From: DASQDT01 sp036380435
GTDB lineage: Bacteria; Acidobacteriota; Blastocatellia; Pyrinomonadales; Pyrinomonadaceae
Length of the DNA: 8,801 nt
Assembly (NCBI GenBank): GCA_036380435.1
Contig: DASVES010000204.1
Coordinates: 1-8,801, forward strand
Reading direction: 5' to 3'
This document shows, one piece after another, positions 1 to 6,052 of the stretch (position 1 is its first letter; each line of letters opens with the position of its first letter). The notes below the pieces were generated by a model, which was given only the letters and a program-made list of their open reading frames with translations, ran no database searches and was not told where the DNA came from. A program made the translations under genes and the position numbers.

Positions 1-24
1 CGGCCGACTTGGGGGAGTCGGCCG
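1..24. repeat. short perfect hairpin at the window edge
   Basis: The first nine bases (cggccgact, 1-9) are exactly complementary to 16-24 (agtcggccg), with a six-base G-rich loop between them. No T-run follows on the + strand, so it is not a classical intrinsic terminator in that direction. The window may cut the left arm, so the true stem could be longer. What lies to the left is unknown. Confidence 0.5.
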
Positions 25-104
25 GCCCGCGCCTTTGTTAAGGCAAAAGTGAGGAAGCCGAGTCGCAGGCATCAACGAGCCGCGGAGCGGCGGCAGCAGT
101 GTTG

Positions 105-124
105 CCCCGGTCGTGAGACCGGGG
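105..124. repeat. 8-bp hairpin with GTGA loop inside the composite element
   Basis: ccccggtc (105-112) pairs perfectly with gaccgggg (117-124). The four-base loop is GTGA, which in RNA read from the + strand is a GNRA tetraloop. Confidence 0.7.
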
Positions 125-146
125 TCAGCGGTTTAGAAAACACAAG

Positions 147-223
147 GAAGCCCCGGAGGGGCGAAAGAATCTTCACGTGCGTCCCACGTCAACGTCGAGG
201 TTCTTTCGCCCCTCCGGGGCTTC
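147..223. repeat. 23-bp perfect inverted repeat inside the composite element
   Basis: 147-169 (gaagccccgg...cgaaagaa) is the exact reverse complement of 201-223, with 31 bases between. The arm itself contains a smaller GC palindrome (ccccggagggg and its partner). In overall look it resembles intergenic repeats with a CCCCGGAGGGG core that I associate with Acidobacteriota and Planctomycetota genomes; that resemblance is from memory and was not searched. Confidence 0.8.
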
Positions 224-245
224 ACTTTTTTCAATCCTACGTGTC

Positions 246-265
246 CCCACGGCTCGCGCCGTGGG
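246..265. repeat. 8-bp hairpin with TCGC loop (GCGA on the other strand)
   Basis: cccacggc (246-253) pairs perfectly with gccgtggg (258-265). The loop reads TCGC on the + strand and GCGA on the - strand, so it would be a GNRA tetraloop only in a - strand transcript, the direction of the neighbouring peptidase gene. Confidence 0.7.
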
Positions 266-331
266 CTACATTCTGCCGCCGCCTCCGGCGGCTCGTGGAC
301 GCTTGCGACTCAGCTTCCTCACTTTTGCCTG

Positions 332-2083
332 CTACTTCTTTAGCGTCGCCTCGCGCTTGGCCTTGAACTCGGCGCCGGGTTTCCACTCGGGAAACTTGTC
401 GCCCTGCGCGACGCGGTGGCCGATGACGAAGAGGAGTTGCGCGTCCTCGACCGCGCCCGACAAATCCCAGTCGGGTTTTACCTCGTCGGTCGGCGAGTGG
501 TAGTCGTTCTTATCGTACTCCGCGCGCTTCTGCATGGCGAAGGCCGGGTCTTTGCCCACGTAGTCTGTTCCAGTGTCGGTGTAGAGCGCGGGCACGCCCT
601 GCTTGGCGAACTCGAAATGGTCGGAGCGATAGAAGAGGCCCTTCTCCGGCTCGGGGTCGGGCTTGACGACGCGACTCTGCAAAGAAGCGACTTCCTGCGT
701 GAGGTCGTCGAGCGTGGAGTTGCCGAGGCCGATGATGACGATGTCGCGCGTGCGGCCCCACTGATTGACGCCGTCCACGTTGACGTTGGCGAGCGTTTTG
801 GCGAGCGGGTAGAGCGGGTTCTCGGCATAGAACTTCGCGCCGAGCAGACCCTTCTCCTCGGCCGTGACGGCGAGGAAGAGAACGGAGCGTTTGGGCGGCG
901 TGGGAAGTTTCGTGAACGCCTCGGCGAGTTCTAAGAGCATCGCCGTGCCCGAGGCGTTGTCGATGGCGCCGTTGAAAATCTGGTCGCCCTGCTTCGACTC
1001 GTCGCGGCCGAGGTGATCCCAGTGGGCGGTGTAGACGATGTACTCGTCCTTGAGCACCGGGTCGGAGCCTTCGAGACGCGCGATGACGTTCTGCGACTGC
1101 ACCTCGCGCACCGTGTTCTTGATTTGAAAGTTCGCCTTCGCGCCGAGCGCGACGGGGCGGAACTCCCTGGTCAGCGCCGCCTTCTTCAACTCGTCGAAAT
1201 TCTTCCCCGAGGCCGTGAACAATTCCTTCGCACGGTCGAGTGTGATCCACGACTCGACGCCGACGCGCCCCGCGCCTCCGTCCGCCGACTTGATGTCGAA
1301 GTTCTCGCGTCCCCAGCTACTCTTGACGACCTCGAAGCCGTAGCCGGCCGTCTCCGTCTCGTGGACGATGATCGCGGCCGCCGCGCCCTTCGCGCTGGCG
1401 ATCTCATACTTGTACGTCCAGCGGCCGTAGTAGGTCATGGCCTTGCCCTTGAACATCTTCTCGTCGGGCTTCGAGGCGTCGGCCGGGTCGGTGACGGCCG
1501 GGTCGTTGATGAGCATGACGATGGTCTTGCCGCGCACGTCAACGTCCTTGTAGTCGTCCCAGCCGTACTCGGGCGCGACGACGCCGTAGCCCACGAAGAC
1601 GACATCCGAGTTCGTGACCTTCACGTCGGGCTGCGTGCGACGAGTGACGGCGACGTAGTCGTCGGGGAATTTCAGGGCCATCTCCTTGCCGCCCGCCGAA
1701 AGAGTAGCGGTCGGCTCGGCCTTGAGGCCGACGAGCGGGGCCTTCTGGACGTATGTGCCGTCGGGGTTGCCGGGCTTGAGGCCGAGCCGCTGGAACTGCT
1801 CGGTGAGATACTTGACGGTCAGCTCCTCGCCCTTCGTTCCGGGGCCGCGCCCCTCGTAGGCGTCCGAGGAGAGTTCCGTGGTGTGGCGCAGCATGTCGGC
1901 GGCGGTGAGGCTCTCGACGGCGGGTTTCAAATCGGCCGACACGTTCATGGCGGCGGGCGCGGCCGGCGACGGCGAAGTGTTCTGGTTAACGGCGGCGGGC
2001 TGCTCGGTCGTGCAGCCGGCGGCGCAGGCGGCGGCCAGTGACAGCAGCGCGGCGCGCAGGAGAAGGGCGTGCATACGTATCAT
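332..2083 (-). CDS. M28-family metallopeptidase lipoprotein with PA domain
   Basis: A 583-residue zinc-dependent aminopeptidase-type enzyme, predicted to be exported and lipid-anchored. The N-terminus has a hydrophobic stretch (residues 5-19) followed by two possible lipobox cysteines, C20 and C24 (AAGC), then an Asn/Thr/Pro/Ala linker. Residues about 125-280 look like a protease-associated (PA) domain. The peptidase domain follows, with the full M28 metal set visible: H354 in HWDHLG, D375 in AIDNASG, the E409-E410 pair in TAEEKG, D437 in NVDG and H529 in DYHSPTDE. D356 is the usual second aspartate of the HxD motif. The length is normal for bacterial M28 enzymes with a PA domain. The start is supported by AGAGG nine bases upstream. 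The natural substrate is not shown; oligopeptides released outside the cell are a family-based guess. It is transcribed away from the DUF3352-like gene and ends against the composite palindrome. Confidence 0.95.
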   Translation of the reverse strand: MIRMHALLLRAALLSLAAACAAGCTTEQPAAVNQNTSPSPAAPAAMNVSADLKPAVESLTAADMLRHTTELSSDAYEGRGPGTKGEELTVKYLTEQFQRLGLKPGNPDGTYVQKAPLVGLKAEPTATLSAGGKEMALKFPDDYVAVTRRTQPDVKVTNSDVVFVGYGVVAPEYGWDDYKDVDVRGKTIVMLINDPAVTDPADASKPDEKMFKGKAMTYYGRWTYKYEIASAKGAAAAIIVHETETAGYGFEVVKSSWGRENFDIKSADGGAGRVGVESWITLDRAKELFTASGKNFDELKKAALTREFRPVALGAKANFQIKNTVREVQSQNVIARLEGSDPVLKDEYIVYTAHWDHLGRDESKQGDQIFNGAIDNASGTAMLLELAEAFTKLPTPPKRSVLFLAVTAEEKGLLGAKFYAENPLYPLAKTLANVNVDGVNQWGRTRDIVIIGLGNSTLDDLTQEVASLQSRVVKPDPEPEKGLFYRSDHFEFAKQGVPALYTDTGTDYVGKDPAFAMQKRAEYDKNDYHSPTDEVKPDWDLSGAVEDAQLLFVIGHRVAQGDKFPEWKPGAEFKAKREATLKK

Positions 2084-2092
2084 CGATCAAAG

Positions 2093-2097
2093 CCTCT
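2093..2097 (-). promoter_or_regulatory. ribosome binding site of the M28 peptidase gene
   Basis: On the - strand AGAGG lies nine bases before the ATG at 2083-2081. The next in-frame ATG, three codons in, would be 18 bases away, so this site favours the first ATG. Confidence 0.6.
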
Positions 2098-2128
2098 GCT
2101 CGGACAGGATGTGAAAGCGAGATGCTTT

Positions 2129-2158
2129 CTTCTATTCCCCTCGGGGCGTTCAAGTCAA
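2129..2158 (-). promoter_or_regulatory. possible sigma-70 promoter of the M28 peptidase gene
   Basis: On the - strand TTGACT (2158-2153) and TAGAAG (2134-2129) are 18 bases apart, about 45 bases before the start codon. The -35 box matches five of six consensus bases, the -10 box only four of six. The GC palindrome ccccgagggg falls in the spacer. This is a weak candidate. Confidence 0.35.
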
Positions 2159-2184
2159 ATCATCGCCGAGGACGACGTGTAAAA

Positions 2185-2214
2185 TTGTAGGGGCAGGGCA
2201 AGTCCGCGGCCCGC
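2185..2214. repeat. outermost layer, left arm (partner 2511-2541)
   Basis: This 30-base arm starts ttgtaggggcagggc and ends in cgcggcccgc. It is reverse-complementary to 2511-2541 except for one extra T in the right arm. The sequence is not internally periodic. The right arm lies about 120 bases before the DUF3352-like start codon. Confidence 0.88.
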
Positions 2215-2232
2215 CGGACGCGAAAGAAATCT

Positions 2233-2260
2233 ACATAGATGGACAGGATAGGTAGGATGA
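2233..2260. repeat. second layer, left arm with 9-base periodicity (partner 2466-2493)
   Basis: The arm pair matches at 21 of 28 positions. Both arms are built on a 9-base period. The left arm has GAT at 2238, 2247 and 2256 (GATGGACAG, GATAGGTAG, GATGAAGAA). The right arm has CATCC at 2467, 2476 and 2485 (CATCCAGTT, CATCCTGCC, CATCCATGT). The ATG at 2490, which opens the longest version of the next gene's frame, lies in the right arm. Confidence 0.7.
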
Positions 2261-2298
2261 AGAAAGAGCTGATTCGAGATTTCAACGGGGGCGCTCAT

Positions 2299-2326
2299 GG
2301 CAGTAGCCCGACCGTGAGGGAGGGCG
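2299..2326. repeat. third layer, left arm of a perfect 28-bp inverted repeat (partner 2420-2447)
   Basis: 2299-2326 (ggcagtagcccgaccg...) is the exact reverse complement of 2420-2447, 28 of 28 bases, with 93 bases between. It has no short-period structure. It is the best conserved pair in the nest although it is not the innermost. Confidence 0.92.
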
Positions 2327-2330
2327 GCGG

Positions 2331-2416
2331 GGAGTCGGCAGTCGGCAGGAGGCAGACGGCCGTCAGGGCGCGTGACCGTCTTGACTGCCGACTGCTCACT
2401 GCTTACTGCCTACTCC
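2331..2416. repeat. innermost layer: hairpin of five 7-base units per arm
   Basis: The left arm 2331-2365 splits exactly into GGAGTCG, GCAGTCG, GCAGGAG, GCAGACG and GCCGTCA. The right arm 2382-2416 splits into TGACTGC, CGACTGC, TCACTGC, TTACTGC and CTACTCC. Pairing across the arms matches 27 of 35 bases with the 7-base register kept throughout. The loop is 16 bases. It looks like short tandemly repeated units folded into a palindrome, not like a CRISPR array. Confidence 0.82.
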
Positions 2417-2647
2417 TGACGCCCTCCCTCACGGTCGGGCTACTGCCCTGTCCTACGCCGAGGACTCATCCAGTTCATCCTGCCCATCCATGTTAATTGC
2501 TTCCTACGATGCGGGCCGCGGACTTGTCCCTGCCCCTACAACTTCCCAAAGTCATTTCAAAGGCATTACCCGTGTGTTAATCTCTGACACAGGAAGCCGT
2601 CCGTTACACGGATTCGCGAACCCGCCTCGTCGTCGTGAAATTCTGAT

Positions 2648-2651
2648 GGAG
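2648..2651 (+). promoter_or_regulatory. likely ribosome binding site of the DUF3352-like gene
   Basis: GGAG ends 12 bases before the ATG at 2664. The spacing is long but it is the only purine-rich site near the start that carries the signal peptide. Confidence 0.4.
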
Positions 2652-2663
2652 TTTTCGTCCCCC

Positions 2664-5372
2664 ATGAAATCAGCCAAACATCTGAAAATCTTCTCGGCCG
2701 TGGCTCTGGCCGTGTTACTGCTCCTGGCGCCCTTAGCGTCGGCGCAGAGGCGTCGGGCGCGTGCGCCGCGACGGGCGGCGAGCACACGGGCCGCGCAGAA
2801 GCCGGCGGCACGCGCTCAACAGCCGCCGCAGCCGCAGCCGACTCCCGCCGCCGCCGGCGTCAGACGGCAGCCCGCGCGGACGGCCGTCCCGCCGGTCGTC
2901 AGGGAGGCCGAGGACGAGCGGGGCGCGACGGAGATCGACCTTCCGCTCGAAGAAGTCGTCGCCGCGGAAGGGTACGCGCTCTACATCGAGCTGCGCGCTC
3001 TCGGACATCTCGTTCGCACCAAGGAGTTGACCGAGCTGATCGAGCTTGTCCGGCTCGTCATGGTTGGGAGCGAGGCGAGGCAGGTGAGTGAATACATCGA
3101 CTTCTTCACCGCGAACGCCGAGCAGCTCAACGACGTGAACGCCTACACGCTGATGATGCCCACGCGCGCGGGCCTCCCGCAATTCGTCGGCGCATATCAG
3201 TTCCCCTCGGTCGAGGTCGCAAAGAACTTCGAGCCGAAGGCGCGCGCCGTGATGCAGAAGTACGAGCGCGCCTACCGGGAAGTGTTCCCCACGCCGAACC
3301 CCGCCGAACCGACGGGGGCGACGACGACCGTTGCCGAAGCCGGCAAGCAGGGCGCGGGCGCGGCGACTCCCGCGACGCCCGACCCGAAAATCGTCGTGAA
3401 GCGTTACGGCCGTCTCATCCTCATGAGCGGCGAGCCTTTCACGCTCAAGAGCCTCAAGGGAAAGGACGAGCCGCCGCTCACTCACAACACGCGTTTCCAG
3501 ACACTCCGCAGCCGTCTCTCCTCCGAGCCGGTCTTCCTCTACTTCGACGTGAAGCTCCTCGACAAGAGCGAGGCCGCCGACCGGGAGCGGAGGGAGCAGG
3601 CGCAGAAAGAGCAGGAGACTTTAAACGGGAGCGGGCCGGGCCAAGCGGCCGCGCAAGAAGAAGAAGCTGAGAGGAGAATGCGTGAGGTGATGGCGCAAGC
3701 CGAGGCGGAGGCGCAAATAGCCGAGGCCGCGAGGGAGAGCGGCCCCGCCGAAGAGGGGGAAGAGGAGGGGGAGGGCGACCCCGAAATGATGGCCCCGCCC
3801 GAGGTCGCGGTTGAGAGTTCGGCCGTCACGGTCGAGACAACGCCTTCGCCGACGTTGAGCGGCAGGATGGAAGGAGGGCAGGCGGGCGGCGATGATGGCG
3901 CGGCGGCGGGACGCGGTGGCGAGTTCATGCTGTCGATGCTCTTCGGCATGGGGATGTCCGGGGCGTCGCGCTGGCCCGAGGCCGTCGGCGCCGCGCTCGC
4001 GCTCGAACGCGACACGTTCGTCATCCGCGCGCTGCTTCTCAATTCGGCCGGCGCTCAGCTGCATCCTGTGCCGTTCCTCCCGGTGTTCATTTCGGGGCCG
4101 CAGTTGACGCCGCAGGCGGCGTCGTTGGCCCCGGCCAACACGGACATCTACGTCAGCGCGTCGCTCGACCTCGCGCAGATGTACGACCGCATGCTCGCGT
4201 CGATGGACGAGTCGTTCAGCCGCGAGGCGCAGGCGCGCGAGGCGACGGGCGAGAAAATGTCGGACGAGCGCGCGGGCAACAAAATCTCGGACGAGCGCCC
4301 GGACAAGGCCGAGGCGACCATCGCGGCGGCGGAGAAGCTTCTGGGGTTCAAGATCAAGGGAGACTTTCTGCCGGCCCTCGGCAACGAGGTCGCCGTCTCC
4401 GTCCCGCTCAAGTGGGTGATGGGCGAATCGGGCCACAACCACGGCTACCGGCCCGAGGCCAAGGATGAGCGGCAGGGGGCCGTCGTCCTCGTCTCTTTGA
4501 ACAACGCCGAGGCCATGCGGCGGATGCTCCCGCGCGTGCTCGAAGTCATGGGGCTGAAGCCGCTCACGGCCGCGGAGCAGAAAGTCAGCCACGGCGGCGT
4601 TGACATCCACGTCTACGGCTCGCTCGCCGTCGCCTACATCGGCAACTTCGTGGCGCTCTCCTCGGAGGTGCCCGCGATGAAGCGACTCATCGACTCCGGC
4701 TCGTCGCAGGGCGCGCTCGCCGCCGACGAGGCGTTCCGCACGGCGACGAGCTGGTCGCCGCGTCAGAAGCTCGCCGAGGTCTACGTCTCGCGCGCCCTCG
4801 CCGACAGTCTCCTCACGGAGGTCACGAAGTGGGTTGACCCGAAGGACGCCGAAGTCCAACAGATGCTCGCGCGTCTGAACATCAGGCCCGCGCCGGCCTC
4901 CTACGCCGCAACGGACGAGGGCGGCATGCTCCTGCACGAGCTGCGCCTGCCGACGGCCATCGTCAAATACTTCGCCGCCGGGGCGATGCTGGAGACGAAG
5001 ACGGGGCCGGTCAAGCGGGGCGAAACTTCGGCCCTCTCGACGCTGACGATGATCCGCCACATGCAACAGGCCCACAAGGACGGCAAGGGCAAGGGCAGCT
5101 ACGCGACGCTCGATGAACTCGCCGCGCCCCCTGCCCGGCGCGCTTCGAGGCACGGGGCGGAATGGGAGCACCCGCTCTCGAAACTCGCGCTCGAAAAACA
5201 GGAGTACCGCTTCGAGTTGACGGCCGCCGGCGACAAGTACGCCGTCACGGCCACGCCCAGAGAGTTCGGCAAGAACGGCCGCCGCTCCTTCTACATGGAC
5301 GAGACCGGCATCATCCGCGCCACCGAGCGCGCGGGCGAACCCGCCACGGCCAACGATCCACCAGTGGACTAG
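2664..5372 (+). CDS. secreted DUF3352-like protein with pilin-like C-terminal domain
   Basis: Function unknown; 902 residues. The start at 2664 is chosen because it gives a clean signal peptide (KSAKHLK, then a hydrophobic core, cleavage likely after A27 in LASA) and because the frame upstream runs through repeat DNA. After cleavage comes a basic Ala/Pro/Gln/Arg-rich stretch (28-75), then a region with predicted helices (93-132). A charged Glu/Arg-rich, possibly coiled-coil segment follows at about 306-376. Residues about 489-772 resemble the DUF3352 family seen in exported proteins of Cyanobacteria and Acidobacteriota. The last 118 residues (785-902) resemble the globular part of acidobacterial type IV pilins and pseudopilins (SYATLDEL, YAVTATP, FGKNGRRSFYMDETGIIRAT, ANDPPVD), but without the N-terminal pilin helix or prepilin cleavage site. 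It is followed by the thioesterase gene after a hairpin. The export call is firm, the family call moderate, and the role is not known. Confidence 0.85.
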   Translation: MKSAKHLKIFSAVALAVLLLLAPLASAQRRRARAPRRAASTRAAQKPAARAQQPPQPQPTPAAAGVRRQPARTAVPPVVREAEDERGATEIDLPLEEVVAAEGYALYIELRALGHLVRTKELTELIELVRLVMVGSEARQVSEYIDFFTANAEQLNDVNAYTLMMPTRAGLPQFVGAYQFPSVEVAKNFEPKARAVMQKYERAYREVFPTPNPAEPTGATTTVAEAGKQGAGAATPATPDPKIVVKRYGRLILMSGEPFTLKSLKGKDEPPLTHNTRFQTLRSRLSSEPVFLYFDVKLLDKSEAADRERREQAQKEQETLNGSGPGQAAAQEEEAERRMREVMAQAEAEAQIAEAARESGPAEEGEEEGEGDPEMMAPPEVAVESSAVTVETTPSPTLSGRMEGGQAGGDDGAAAGRGGEFMLSMLFGMGMSGASRWPEAVGAALALERDTFVIRALLLNSAGAQLHPVPFLPVFISGPQLTPQAASLAPANTDIYVSASLDLAQMYDRMLASMDESFSREAQAREATGEKMSDERAGNKISDERPDKAEATIAAAEKLLGFKIKGDFLPALGNEVAVSVPLKWVMGESGHNHGYRPEAKDERQGAVVLVSLNNAEAMRRMLPRVLEVMGLKPLTAAEQKVSHGGVDIHVYGSLAVAYIGNFVALSSEVPAMKRLIDSGSSQGALAADEAFRTATSWSPRQKLAEVYVSRALADSLLTEVTKWVDPKDAEVQQMLARLNIRPAPASYAATDEGGMLLHELRLPTAIVKYFAAGAMLETKTGPVKRGETSALSTLTMIRHMQQAHKDGKGKGSYATLDELAAPPARRASRHGAEWEHPLSKLALEKQEYRFELTAAGDKYAVTATPREFGKNGRRSFYMDETGIIRATERAGEPATANDPPVD
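4254..4307 (+). repeat. in-frame 27-base tandem duplication inside the DUF3352-like gene
   Basis: 4254-4280 and 4281-4307 are adjacent copies matching at 23 of 27 bases. They encode KMSDERAGN and KISDERPDK (residues 531-548), nine codons each, so the frame is kept. The segment is highly charged and probably a surface loop within the DUF3352-like part. Confidence 0.7.
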
Positions 5373-5446
5373 TGATAAGTGATGAGTGATAAGTGATAAG
5401 AAAAGCCGTCTGCTCTTTCTTATCACTCATCACTCATCACTTATCA
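5373..5446. repeat. hairpin of four 7-base units per arm, directly after a stop codon
   Basis: The left arm 5373-5400 is TGATAAG, TGATGAG, TGATAAG, TGATAAG. The right arm 5419-5446 is CTTATCA, CTCATCA, CTCATCA, CTTATCA. Pairing is 27 of 28, extended by three A-T pairs towards an 18-base centre. The left arm starts on the base after the TAG of the DUF3352-like gene, so the in-frame reading is TAG TGA TAA, and its 7-base step puts stops in all three + frames. The right arm ends 12 bases before the thioesterase ATG. There is no T-run after it, so it is not a standard terminator, but it could weaken read-through between the two genes. Confidence 0.92.
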
Positions 5447-5458
5447 CCTTCTTATCCT

Positions 5459-5923
5459 ATGAATGAGAAAAGCCTGCAAGAGACACACTCGCCGGCGAGC
5501 GCGTGCTTCGGGTGCGGCCCCGTAAACGAGCGCGGTTTGCGTATCCGCAGTTTCGCGCGCGGCGACGAGGTGGTCGCCGAGTGGCAGCCCGAGCCGCACC
5601 ACGAGGCGTACCCCGGCATGCTCAACGGCGGCATCGTCGGCACGCTCCTCGACTGTCATTCCAACTGGGCCGCCATCCACCACCTCATGCTCAAGGGCGG
5701 CCTCGACAAAGCGCCCTGCACCGTCACCGCCGACTACTCCATCAAGCTCCTCCGGCCCACCCCGACCGACGCGCCGCTGCGGCTCGCGGCCCGCGTCGTC
5801 TCCTCCACGGAAGACCGCGCCACGGTCGAGGCCGAACTCATCGGCCACGGCAAAATCTGCGCCACCTGTCGCGGCACCTTCGTCGCCGTCCGCCCCGGCC
5901 ACCCGGCCTATCATCGATGGTAA
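5459..5923 (+). CDS. PaaI-like hotdog-fold thioesterase
   Basis: A 154-residue single-domain protein that probably hydrolyses acyl-CoA thioesters in the cytoplasm. It opens with the CFGCGPVNERGL motif (16-27) typical of the PaaI-like hotdog subfamily. The central helix carries LNGGIVGTLLDCH (55-67), where D65 is the likely catalytic acid. The usual HGG of the family reads NGG here. The core strand pattern (DYSIKLLRPTP, then ARVVSSTEDRATVEAEL) fits the hotdog fold, and the length is normal. Two close cysteine pairs, C16/C19 and C134/C137, are present. The ATG at 5459 is chosen because the longer GTG start at 5393 lies inside the palindromic repeat. No Shine-Dalgarno sequence is visible; the 12 bases before the ATG are mostly pyrimidines. 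It may be co-transcribed with the gene upstream. Its substrate cannot be told from the sequence. Confidence 0.88.
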   Translation: MNEKSLQETHSPASACFGCGPVNERGLRIRSFARGDEVVAEWQPEPHHEAYPGMLNGGIVGTLLDCHSNWAAIHHLMLKGGLDKAPCTVTADYSIKLLRPTPTDAPLRLAARVVSSTEDRATVEAELIGHGKICATCRGTFVAVRPGHPAYHRW

Positions 5924-6052
5924 AACAATCGTCGCTTTAACGAGGCGATGAATTCGGACTCGCCCAACGCCGCACAGTGCATGGAAGCTCTTCATAAGAT
6001 TGAGAGCCTCCGCCGATCCATGTCTTGCCTGTGAGCTGAACTCGAAGTGTCC

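Larger units (their letters stand above)
41..330. repeat. composite palindromic element with about 57-bp terminal arms and internal hairpins
   Basis: The left arm 41-96 is the reverse complement of the right arm 273-330. By eye 52 of 58 aligned positions match, with two one-base gaps and four mismatches. Between the arms are three further hairpins, at 105-124, 147-223 and 246-265, so the whole can be drawn as a long stem closing a three-armed head. No protein gene is credible inside it and no target-site duplication is obvious in the flanks. The right end lies one base from the stop codon of the peptidase gene, so any transcript of that gene runs straight into it. It could be a non-autonomous mobile repeat, a transcript-end structure, or both. 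It fills most of the gene-free stretch 1-331. Confidence 0.85.
2185..2541. repeat. nest of four concentric inverted repeats
   Basis: Four pairs of inverted arms lie one inside the other. From outside in they are 2185-2214 with 2511-2541, 2233-2260 with 2466-2493, 2299-2326 with 2420-2447, and 2331-2365 with 2382-2416. The two outer layers can be read as one arm pair, since 2185-2260 and 2466-2541 are both 76 bases long. The linker between these layers also pairs partly (2222-2230 with 2496-2504, 7 of 9). The nest occupies most of the intergenic region between two divergent genes. Open frames inside it follow the repeat sequence and are not genes. No transposase is nearby. It could have arisen by successive insertion of palindromic elements into each other's loops. 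Confidence 0.88.

Noticed and set aside
41..330. Insertion sequence
   Set aside because: There is no transposase frame inside, the length is under 300 bases and no target duplication is seen, so only a non-autonomous repeat can be claimed.
49..366. 105-residue + strand open frame at the left edge
   Set aside because: It follows the arms and hairpins of the composite palindrome, runs into the peptidase gene on the other strand, and has no start signals.
2331..2416. Possible CRISPR array because of regular short repeats
   Set aside because: Units are 7 bases with no spacers, the second half is inverted relative to the first, and no cas gene is present.
2239..2496. 85-residue + strand open frame in the intergenic region
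   Set aside because: It lies wholly inside the nested inverted repeats, and its sequence simply reads through the arms; there is no ribosome binding site or recognisable family.
2490..2663. Upstream extension of the DUF3352-like gene starting at ATG 2490
   Set aside because: The ATG sits in a repeat arm, the extra 58 residues read through repeat and leader DNA, and the extension would bury the signal peptide that begins at 2664.
3621..5426. 601-residue - strand open frame opposite the DUF3352-like gene
   Set aside because: Very Arg-rich composition typical of a high-GC antisense shadow; the + strand frame has a signal peptide and recognisable domains.
5445..5454. caccttctta, close to the 3' tail of 16S rRNA
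   Set aside because: A 10-base near match arises easily by chance from the pyrimidine-rich repeat arm, and no mechanism is apparent.
5393..5458. GTG start at 5393 for the thioesterase
   Set aside because: It falls inside the heptamer hairpin; the added residues are encoded by the repeat and precede the conserved domain.
5948..6034. 28-codon small open frame after the thioesterase
   Set aside because: GAGG is only two bases from its ATG, the peptide has no recognisable feature, and nothing else supports translation.
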